DNA of 64,000 nucleotides from Sphingopyxis sp. (GTDB lineage Bacteria > Pseudomonadota > Alphaproteobacteria > Sphingomonadales > Sphingomonadaceae). The position numbers and the translations under genes were made by a program. The first letter of the stretch is position 1. Every line of letters begins with the position of its first letter. This document shows positions 57,946 through 64,000 of the stretch, piece by piece. The notes below the pieces were generated by a model that had not been told where the DNA came from, made no database searches, and saw nothing but the letters and a program-made list of their open reading frames with translations. Location of the stretch: the NCBI GenBank assembly GCA_030148985.1, contig JASBSJ010000033.1:17538-81537 (forward strand), written 5' to 3'.

Positions 57946-58593
57946 TCAGGGCAACGTCACCCCCAGCACCGCCGACAGGTCGGCGAGCGCCTGCTCGCCG
58001 CTCGTCACCTTGATCGCGTGCATCCCCAGCTGGCTTGCGGGTTTGCAGTTGATGCCAAGGTCGTCGAGATAGACGCATGTCGCGGGCTGGGCGCCCAGCG
58101 CCTCGCACATCATCGCGTAAATCCGGGGATCGGGCTTGCGCACGCCGACCTTGCTCGATTCGATGACATGGTCGAACCGGGCCATGATCGCCGCAACTTC
58201 GGCAGCGAGTTCTTCGCTGCGCGCCATCCCGGCGCCTTTGCCACTGGGCACATTGTTGGTGATGCACCCAATACCAAAGTCGCGCGCCTTCAGCGTATCG
58301 AGCGCCGCGACCATCGCCGGACGCACCGCACCGGCGAGCACCGCCAGCACCGCTTCGCCCTCAAGCTCGTGCCCCAGCGCCTTTGCCTCAGTCGCGAACA
58401 GGCTGTCGAACGCCGCCGCGTCGATCTCGGCGCGCTCGAAGCGGGCCCAGGCATTGGTGTCGGGGTCGGCGGCGTTGACGCGGCGGATGAAATCGCGCGG
58501 CAGCCCGCGCTCCGCTTCCAGCCGGTTGAACGCCTCGAAGGGCGAGGCGGTGATGACGCCGCCGAAATCGAAGATGACGGTGGTGTAAGTCAT
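57946..58593 (-). CDS. HAD family hydrolase, ACAD10/epoxide-hydrolase N-terminal-like phosphatase
   Basis: 215 residues. HAD motif I is VIFDFGGVITASPFEAFNRLE, with DFGGV rather than the DxDGT of most HADs, as in ACAD10-like and soluble epoxide hydrolase N-domain phosphatases. CITNNVP is motif II and VGVRKPDPRIY with VYLDDLGINCKPA are motifs III and IV. It overlaps the upstream DUF2855 gene stop by four bases. Substrate unknown. Confidence 0.88.
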   Translation of the reverse strand: MTYTTVIFDFGGVITASPFEAFNRLEAERGLPRDFIRRVNAADPDTNAWARFERAEIDAAAFDSLFATEAKALGHELEGEAVLAVLAGAVRPAMVAALDTLKARDFGIGCITNNVPSGKGAGMARSEELAAEVAAIMARFDHVIESSKVGVRKPDPRIYAMMCEALGAQPATCVYLDDLGINCKPASQLGMHAIKVTSGEQALADLSAVLGVTLP

Positions 58594-59693
58594 GGAACGA
58601 CGATGATCCCCTTTCGCGGGTCGGCCTGCCCCGACAGCATCTCGCGATAGGCGGCGAGCGCCGCGTCGCTGCCCTTGCGCGTGTCGATCGCCGCCAGCCG
58701 CGGCGCCACGTCCATGAAGGCGGTCCAGGCCTCGGCGATCTTCGCTCCGAACGCGGCCCCGCCCCAGTCGGCGATGCGTTTCTGGCTGCGGCCGGGCGCG
58801 AAAAAGCCCTGCCGCTGGGGGCCGGGCAGACCTTCGACGTCGGCCTGCGTATCCCAATGCGACTTGCCGACGACGATCGAGGCCATGAGATTGTTGCCGA
58901 AATGGCTGTGGACGACGCGCGTCACCGCGCCATTGCCCGCCATGTCGACCAGCGCGGCGGCGGTGGTCGCGTTCAGCGTCATGATCTGGTCATAGCTGAT
59001 GACGCGGTCGTAAATCGCCTGCGCGGCGAGGGCATCGACATTGGCCGCGCTGGTCAGGCCGATCGTCTCCGGGCGGTCGGCGCGCTGCTGGAGGGTAAAG
59101 CCCAGGCCGATGGCGGTCTTGCTCGACGCGCTCGCTATCAAAATTTGCTGGACGCCGTAATCGCCCTCGTCCTCGAACTGGTCGGCGATCAACCAGCCGG
59201 TCAGGAACAGCGGGCGGAACACCGGCCAATATTCATGGTCGGCGGCGCGATAGCCCTCCAGCGCCTCGATCCGCTGATACTGGTTATAGATGGGGGGCAG
59301 CGTGGTGCGACGCGGCGTCACGTCGGTAAAACCGCCCGGTCCCGCCTTGCCGACGGTCAGCACCGCGTCGCTCGCCATCGGATAATAGCCATAAAAACGG
59401 TCGCCGACCGCGACACCCTCGGCCGCGCTTTCGGTCACCGTCGCAAAACCCCACACCGGCAGGCGGCCGGGACTTCCGGGCTCAGAAAAGAAATCCCAAT
59501 AGCCCTGATCGTTACCGAACAGCCCCGCGGGCTTGCCGAACACGGCGTAGGTGATGTTGTTCGCGGTCATCGCATAGCTGTCCAGATGCACGCGCACCTG
59601 ACCCGGCGCGAGCGGTGCATCGCCATTCTCGACCAATCGGGCTTGCGTAATATCGTCGCGATCGATGTCGATCGCCCAGCTCTTTGCGTTCAT
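58590..59693 (-). CDS. DUF2855 family protein
   Basis: 367 residues. The sequence begins like a medium-chain reductase (APGQVRVHLDSYAMTANNITYAVFGK, then PVWGFATVTESAAEGVAVGDRFYGYYPMAS), which is the pattern of DUF2855 proteins. The expected Rossmann glycines are replaced by ILIASASSKTAIGLGFTL. No enzymatic reaction is established. Translation is coupled to the following HAD gene through an ATGA overlap, so the two products may act on the same metabolite. Confidence 0.82.
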   Translation of the reverse strand: MNAKSWAIDIDRDDITQARLVENGDAPLAPGQVRVHLDSYAMTANNITYAVFGKPAGLFGNDQGYWDFFSEPGSPGRLPVWGFATVTESAAEGVAVGDRFYGYYPMASDAVLTVGKAGPGGFTDVTPRRTTLPPIYNQYQRIEALEGYRAADHEYWPVFRPLFLTGWLIADQFEDEGDYGVQQILIASASSKTAIGLGFTLQQRADRPETIGLTSAANVDALAAQAIYDRVISYDQIMTLNATTAAALVDMAGNGAVTRVVHSHFGNNLMASIVVGKSHWDTQADVEGLPGPQRQGFFAPGRSQKRIADWGGAAFGAKIAEAWTAFMDVAPRLAAIDTRKGSDAALAAYREMLSGQADPRKGIIVVP

Positions 59694-59780
59694 TGCGGAC
59701 CCCTCCGATTGATGTGCCCGCGGACGCGGAACGGTTTGCAGTCATACAGATAGGGGCGCCGCTGACAATCGCCGCCGACC

Positions 59781-60470
59781 TCAACCCACCGTCGTCCCCA
59801 TCAGCGCTCCGATCGCGATCGTCGCCGCCATCGCAAAGGCGCCCCAAAAGGTCACGCGGACGACCGCGCGCAGCATCGGCGCCTGCCCCGCCCACGCGCC
59901 CAGCGCGCCCAGAATCGCGAGAAAGACGAGCGACGCCGCCGACACCGTCCACGGCAGCGACGTCCCGCGGTCGAGCAGCACCGTCGCGAGCGGCAGCGCC
60001 GCGCCGACCGAAAAGCTCGCCGCCGATGCTGCCGCCGCCTGAATCGGCCGCGCCGCGGTCACCGCGCTCATCCCCAGCTCGTCGCGCAGATGTGTGTCGA
60101 GCGCGTCGTGCGCGGTCAACTGCACCGCAACCTGTTCGGCGAGCGGCCGGTCGAGCCCGCGCGCCTCATAGATTTGCGTCAGCTCTTCCAGCTCGAACTC
60201 GGGATCGGCGGCAAGGTGGCGCTTCTCCAGCTCGACATCGGCCTTTTCGGCGTCGCCCTGTGAGCTGACCGAGACATATTCGCCTGCCGCCATCGACATC
60301 GCGCCCGCGACCAGCCCCGCGCTGCCGGTGATCAGGATCGACGCCTCCGACGCGCCTGCCGCCGCCACGCCGGCGATCAGGCTGGCGGTCGATACGATGC
60401 CGTCGTTCGCCCCCAGAATCGCGGCGCGCAGCCAGCTGATCCGCGTGACGCTATGTGTTTCCTCGTGCAT
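59781..60470 (-). CDS. VIT1/CCC1-type transporter family protein
   Basis: 229 residues with five predicted spans. The N-terminal LRAAILGANDGIVSTASLIAGVAAAG and GLVAGAMSMAAGEYVSVSSQ stretches are the VIT/CCC1 signature, with the metal-site acids D and E in the first and third helices. A cytosolic helical domain of about 65 residues lies in the middle. Members move iron or manganese out of the cytosol. It begins ten bases after the SMP-30 gene, so cotranscription is likely. Confidence 0.9.
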   Translation of the reverse strand: MHEETHSVTRISWLRAAILGANDGIVSTASLIAGVAAAGASEASILITGSAGLVAGAMSMAAGEYVSVSSQGDAEKADVELEKRHLAADPEFELEELTQIYEARGLDRPLAEQVAVQLTAHDALDTHLRDELGMSAVTAARPIQAAAASAASFSVGAALPLATVLLDRGTSLPWTVSAASLVFLAILGALGAWAGQAPMLRAVVRVTFWGAFAMAATIAIGALMGTTVG

Positions 60471-60480
60471 CCGGCGTCCC

Positions 60481-61401
60481 TCAATATTGCAGTTGCAGCC
60501 CCGGCCGGGCCCAGCGCGTCTTCACCAGCCGGCCAGTCCCCGACAGGGTGATATAGGCGTCCTGCCGGTCGGGGCCACCAAAGGCGATGTTGGTCGTGAA
60601 AATATCGTCGGTCGCGACGAATTCGACCAGCTCGCCCGCCGGCGAGACGACGCTGATCCCGCATTCGCCGATCGTCGCAACGGCGATATTGCCGTTCGCC
60701 TCCATCGCCAGACTGTCGAAGAATTTATAGCCCGCGGGGCGATAGAGCGGGATGCCCGGACCGCCCGGCCCCGCCGCATCGTCGACCTTGCCCGGTGCTA
60801 TGATGTTGAACTGAGTCAGGCGGCAGGTATAGGTTTCGGCGGCGTAAAGCTTGCTGCCGTCGGGCGAGAGACCGACGCCGTTGGGGTTGTAACTCGGGAA
60901 GATCACTTCCTCGATGAAGCTGCCGTCGGCCTTCGCATAGAAGATGCCGACGATGTCGTGGCAGCGCTTCGCATAATCGACCTTGCCATGGTCGGTGAAC
61001 CAGAAGCCGCCATGGCCGTCGAACATCAGGTCATTGGGCCCGCGCAGGCTCACGCCGTGATCGCCCGATTTATACAGGATTTCGACTTCGCCCGTGTCGA
61101 TATCGATGCGTTCGATCCGCCCGCCCGAATAATCGTCGGCGATGCCATGCGGCGCCAGATAGCCGTTCGATTCGACATATTCGAAACCGCCATTGTTGCA
61201 GCAGTAAAGCTTGCCGTCGGGGCCGATCGCCAGGCCGTTGGGGCCACCTCCGGGGGTCGCGACTACCTCCTTCCGCCCGCCGGGCCAGCAGCGCGTGATG
61301 CGCCGCTCGGCAATCTCGGTGACGATGACGCTGCCGTCGTCCATCACCACCGGCGCCTCGGGGAAACGCAATCCGTCGGCGATCAGTTCAAACTCGGCCA
61401 T
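60481..61401 (-). CDS. SMP-30/gluconolactonase/LRE family protein
   Basis: 306 residues. Six-bladed beta-propeller motifs recur: FPEAPVVMDDGSVIVTEI, GGPNGLAIGPDGKLY, GPNDLMFDGHGGFWFTD, NPNGVGLSPDGSKLYAAET and AMEANGNIAVATI, including the metal-binding Glu, Asn and Asp of SMP-30 lactonases. The start is set at 61401: the open frame extends to 61446, but its first ten codons (MPDQVRHDEE) are read from the adjacent palindromic repeat and are very probably not translated. Confidence 0.88.
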   Translation of the reverse strand: MAEFELIADGLRFPEAPVVMDDGSVIVTEIAERRITRCWPGGRKEVVATPGGGPNGLAIGPDGKLYCCNNGGFEYVESNGYLAPHGIADDYSGGRIERIDIDTGEVEILYKSGDHGVSLRGPNDLMFDGHGGFWFTDHGKVDYAKRCHDIVGIFYAKADGSFIEEVIFPSYNPNGVGLSPDGSKLYAAETYTCRLTQFNIIAPGKVDDAAGPGGPGIPLYRPAGYKFFDSLAMEANGNIAVATIGECGISVVSPAGELVEFVATDDIFTTNIAFGGPDRQDAYITLSGTGRLVKTRWARPGLQLQY

Positions 61402-61419
61402 CCCCATATCCCCCATTTC

Positions 61420-61501
61420 TTCGTCATGCCGGACTTGATCCGGCATCCATGCGTCCCAACGCAGCGCATAATGGACCCCGGATCAAGTCGGGGGTGACGA
61501 A
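61420..61501. repeat. Palindromic repeat, CCGGACTTGATCCGG type
   Basis: Imperfect 31-base arms (61420-61450 and 61471-61501) with about five mismatches, each containing GACTTGATCCGG. It is the spacer between the divergent SMP-30 and TIGR02466-type genes. Confidence 0.8.
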
Positions 61502-61557
61502 GAGGGTGAAGGCCTATCTCCCTTGCTCTCGCCCATCCGTTATGCTTTGCGGCCATC

Positions 61558-62157
61558 ATGCCCGTTCGCACGCTCTTCGCCAGCACTTTCTATGAAGCCG
61601 ATATCGGCACGCCCGACCTGCTCGCAGAGCTGGAGGAAAGCAGTCGCCTGTTCGCCGAAGAGGATGGCGCCGGGAAAGCGTGGAGCCGCGAGCATGGCTA
61701 TAAGGGCTACACCAGCTACGCCAGCCTCGGCGACCTGCCCGAACGCGACCCGGCCTTCTACGACCTCAAGAAGCTGCTCGACAAACAGGTGAAGGCCTTT
61801 GCCAAGACCTGCCACTTCGACCTCGCCAAGCCGCTCAAACTCGACAGCCTGTGGGTCAATATCCTGAAACCCGGCGGGACGCACAGCGGCCATATCCACC
61901 CGCACAGCATCGTGTCGGGCACCTTCTACGTCGCGGTCCCGCCGGGCTCGGGCGCGCTCAAGCTCGAAGACCCGCGCCTGCCGATGCTGATGGCGGCGCC
62001 CGGCCGCACCGACGACGCGCCCGAACATCTGCGTCCCTTCGTCTATGCGCAGCCCGCGGCGGGGCGCGTGTTCCTGTGGGAAAGCTGGCTGCGCCACGAG
62101 GTGATGCCGCATTCGGGCAAGGGCGAACGGATCAGCATCAGCTTTAACTATCGCTGA
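61558..62157 (+). CDS. TIGR02466-type putative 2OG-Fe(II) oxygenase
   Basis: 199 residues, the usual length for this group. SLWVNILKPGGTHSGHIHPHS with H114 and H116, SGTFYVAVPPGSGALKLEDPR, and the C-terminal WLRHEVMPHSGKGERISISFN with H180 and R191 define the family, proposed to be 2-oxoglutarate oxygenases. It is unlinked to the dioxygenase cluster at 21-24 kb and not closely similar to those proteins. Substrate unknown. Confidence 0.85.
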   Translation: MPVRTLFASTFYEADIGTPDLLAELEESSRLFAEEDGAGKAWSREHGYKGYTSYASLGDLPERDPAFYDLKKLLDKQVKAFAKTCHFDLAKPLKLDSLWVNILKPGGTHSGHIHPHSIVSGTFYVAVPPGSGALKLEDPRLPMLMAAPGRTDDAPEHLRPFVYAQPAAGRVFLWESWLRHEVMPHSGKGERISISFNYR

Positions 62158-62200
62158 GGCGATCCTATATCGCGCGCATCTGTTAGACCAAGCCCTCTTC

Positions 62201-62282
62201 CCGTTCGCGTCGAGCGAAGTCGAGACGCTTCTCGGCCTTGCGCTATTCCGATGGGTGTCTCGACTTCGCTCGACACGAACGG
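62201..62282. repeat. Palindromic repeat, GTCGAG family copy 2
   Basis: Arms 62201-62228 and 62255-62282, with CCGTTCG ends and TCGAGCGAAGTCGAGAC stems, pair with two mismatches. Same family as 27146-27227. It lies 31 bases before the aldehyde dehydrogenase ATG. Confidence 0.8.
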
Positions 62283-62312
62283 ATTTCGGGGGGCGCAGCG
62301 AAAGTGTTTCCC

Positions 62313-63746
62313 ATGACCGCCACCTACGACGCCGACCTCCAGCTCTTCATCAATGGCGCCTGGCGGAGCGGCGAGGGGCGCGACGGCCGGCCGGTCTATA
62401 ACCCAGCAACCGCGGGCACGATCGCCGAACTGCCGGTAGCGACCGCCGCCGACCTCGACGAAGCGCTCGCCGCTGCTGAACGCGGCTGGCCCGTCTGGCG
62501 CGCGAAGACGCCCGACGAGCGCGCCGCGCTGATGCACAAGGCCGCAGGGGTCATCCGCGAGCGCGCCGATCATATCGCCACCCTGCTCACGCTCGAACAG
62601 GGCAAACCGATCGCCGAGGCGCGCGGCGAGGTGCTGTCGGCGGCCGGGCTGTTCGATTATTTCGCCGAGAAGGGCCAACGCAGAGAGGGGCGCGTGCTCC
62701 AGCGCCCGCTCGGCCAGCGCGCGATGTTCCCCAAACATCCCGTCGGCCCCGTCGCGGGCTTCAGCCCGTGGAACTTCCCGGTCAATCTGATGGTCAAGAA
62801 AATCGCCCCCGCGCTCGCCGCGGGTTGCGTCGTGATCGCGAAGGCGCCCGAGGAAACCCCCGGCTGCACCAGCGCGGTGATGCGCTGCATCGCCGATGCG
62901 GGCATCCCCGGCGACGTCGCGCAGCTCGTCTATGGCGACCCCGACCAGATCAGCCGGCACCTGCTCGCCAGCCCGGTGATCCGCAAGGTCAGCTTCACCG
63001 GCTCGACCGCGGTCGGCAAACATCTGATGAAGCTCGCCGCCGACGGGGTGAAGCGCATCACGATGGAGCTCGGCGGCCATGCGCCGGTGCTGATCTTCGA
63101 CGACTGCGACCTCGAAACCACGCTCGATCGCGTCGTGTGGCAGAAGTTCCGCAACGCTGGACAAGTGTGCATCTCGCCGACGCGCTTCTACGTCCAGCAG
63201 GGCATTTACGACGCCTTCGTCAAGGGCTTTGCCGAGCGCACGGCCAAGGTAAAGATCGGCAGCGGGCTCGACGCCGACACCCAGATGGGCCCGCTCGCCA
63301 ACGCGCGCCGCATCCCCGCCTTGGAGGCGCTGGTCGCCGATGCAAAGGCCAAGGGCGCGCGCGTGATCGCGGGCGGCGAGGCGACGGGCGAGGGCTATTT
63401 CTTCCAGCCGACGGCGCTGGCCGACGTGCCGCTCGACGCCGATGCGATGAACAACGAACCCTTTGGCCCGATGGCGCTGATCCGGCCGTTCGCGACCGAA
63501 GAAGACGCGCTCGAACAGGCGAACCGGCTGCCCTATGGCCTTGCCGCCTTCGCCTTCACCGAAAACGGCCGCCGCATCAACCGCGTCGCCGACGGCATCG
63601 AAAGCGGCATGGTCGGGATCAACAGCTTCGTCATCTCGGCCAATGACATGCCCTTCGGCGGGATCAAGGAATCGGGCTTCGGCAGCGAGAGCGGGCCGGA
63701 AGGCCTCGACGGTTATCTCGTCGCCAAGGCGGTGCATATTTACTGA
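62313..63746 (+). CDS. NAD(P)-dependent aldehyde dehydrogenase, succinate-semialdehyde dehydrogenase-like
   Basis: 477 residues. ALDH motifs are complete: GFSPWNFPVNLMVKKIAPAL, SFTGSTAVGK, the general base E252 in MELGGHAP, the nucleophile C286 in GQVCISPTR and NNEPFGPM. Overall style is that of the succinate-semialdehyde / glycolaldehyde subgroup, but CxS in place of the usual CxxxNR context leaves the aldehyde open. Start at 62313 matches the family N terminus; the frame extends upstream into the repeat. Confidence 0.9.
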   Translation: MTATYDADLQLFINGAWRSGEGRDGRPVYNPATAGTIAELPVATAADLDEALAAAERGWPVWRAKTPDERAALMHKAAGVIRERADHIATLLTLEQGKPIAEARGEVLSAAGLFDYFAEKGQRREGRVLQRPLGQRAMFPKHPVGPVAGFSPWNFPVNLMVKKIAPALAAGCVVIAKAPEETPGCTSAVMRCIADAGIPGDVAQLVYGDPDQISRHLLASPVIRKVSFTGSTAVGKHLMKLAADGVKRITMELGGHAPVLIFDDCDLETTLDRVVWQKFRNAGQVCISPTRFYVQQGIYDAFVKGFAERTAKVKIGSGLDADTQMGPLANARRIPALEALVADAKAKGARVIAGGEATGEGYFFQPTALADVPLDADAMNNEPFGPMALIRPFATEEDALEQANRLPYGLAAFAFTENGRRINRVADGIESGMVGINSFVISANDMPFGGIKESGFGSESGPEGLDGYLVAKAVHIY

Positions 63747-63828
63747 GCGGCCAACAGCTTTGCGTGTGTTCCCGCGCAGACGGCGCCCCAGGGCGTCCTA
63801 AATCGAAGCTCGCCTGATCTGGTTCCGG

Positions 63829-63848
63829 GTCCCCGCCTTCGCGGGGAC
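63829..63848. terminator. Hairpin between convergent genes
   Basis: GTCCCCGC pairs perfectly with GCGGGGAC over a CTTC loop in the gap between the aldehyde dehydrogenase and the convergent dehydrogenase gene. No T-run follows; it may be half of a REP element rather than a terminator. Confidence 0.45.
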
Positions 63849-63858
63849 AGGTGGGTCG

Positions 63859-64000
63859 TCAATCGCGCTCCAGCGCCACGAAATCGCGGCCGAGCGGCGC
63901 CAGATGCGCGCCGCCGTCGACGAAGATCGTCTGCCCCGTCACCGCCTCGGCGCGGGCGAGCCAGGCGACCGCGTCGGCAATATCGTCCGGGGTCGGCAGC
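63859..64000 (-). CDS. Short-chain dehydrogenase/reductase, C-terminal part (gene continues beyond window)
   Basis: About 46 codons in frame to a TGA at 63861-63859. The reading LPTPDDIADAVAWLARAE, then AVTGQTIFVDGGAHLAP is the standard end of classical SDR proteins (PxDIA ... VTGQxxxVDGG), so this is the 3' end of an SDR gene entering from the right. The ending resembles dihydromonapterin/dihydrofolate-reductase-like (FolM) SDRs, but this is only an impression. Cofactor and catalytic regions are outside the window. Confidence 0.8.
   Translation of the reverse strand, partial: LPTPDDIADAVAWLARAEAVTGQTIFVDGGAHLAPLGRDFVALERD

Noticed and set aside
63747..63858. Small gene downstream of the aldehyde dehydrogenase
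   Set aside because: Only Pro/Arg-rich frames typical of GC-rich spacer, without a ribosome binding site; the segment contains a hairpin instead.

Overview
This window looks like a chromosomal segment of a GC-rich sphingomonad (Alphaproteobacteria, Sphingomonadales), most likely Sphingopyxis or a close relative. The genus is an inference from general style, not from a marker gene: two large TonB-dependent receptors with sphingomonad-type signal peptides, a CrtZ carotenoid hydroxylase, many secreted or membrane peptidases, tight ATGA-type gene overlaps, and several families of short palindromic intergenic repeats. I see no rRNA, tRNA, CRISPR array, prophage or intact insertion sequence.

Layout. 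1-7.7 kb: a nucleoside transporter facing a secreted S9 peptidase, then a compact run yhhQ-argB-yggT-folD-lipoprotein-marC. 7.8-15.8 kb: envelope and housekeeping genes (OmpA lipoprotein, CBS/CorC protein, a truncated-looking HTH gene next to a 173-bp hairpin element, an HHH membrane protein, purD and xseA with overlapping divergent start codons, DUF2093, an M23 peptidase). 16.0-24.5 kb: a TonB-dependent receptor followed by two sulfotransferases of different families, a prolyl-hydroxylase-like 2OG-Fe(II) oxygenase, two aspartyl/asparaginyl-hydroxylase-like enzymes and an 85-residue secreted protein. This is the best candidate for an undescribed system. 24.5-34.4 kb: clpB, a secreted M17 aminopeptidase, a penicillin-acylase-type enzyme and a two-domain M16 peptidase.

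34.6-42 kb: the ligase-associated DEXH helicase and the PdeM phosphoesterase, separated by a secreted protein with two retropepsin repeats, then a second TonB-dependent receptor. 42-47 kb: sdhC-sdhD-sdhA with no sdhB, a ParDE toxin-antitoxin pair, small genes and a quinone oxidoreductase. 47-50 kb: leuC and leuD with a secreted metallo-beta-lactamase-fold gene between them. 50-57.7 kb: crtZ, GST and epimerase genes, then a six-gene operon in which the two subunits of a 3-oxoacid CoA-transferase are separated by three unrelated genes, with a divergent LysR regulator. 57.9-64 kb: HAD hydrolase with a DUF2855 protein, a VIT-type transporter, an SMP-30 protein, a TIGR02466-type oxygenase, an aldehyde dehydrogenase, and the 3' end of a short-chain dehydrogenase.

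Two themes recur. The window is rich in extracytoplasmic hydrolases (S9, M23, M17, Ntn acylase, M16, retropepsin-like, MBL, serine hydrolase), which together with the two TonB receptors fits a peptide- and polymer-scavenging oligotroph. Short inverted repeats of several families sit in most of the intergenic gaps. Three of them carry the same GGGGTGGGGAG flank. All functional calls are from reading motifs by eye; no database search was run.
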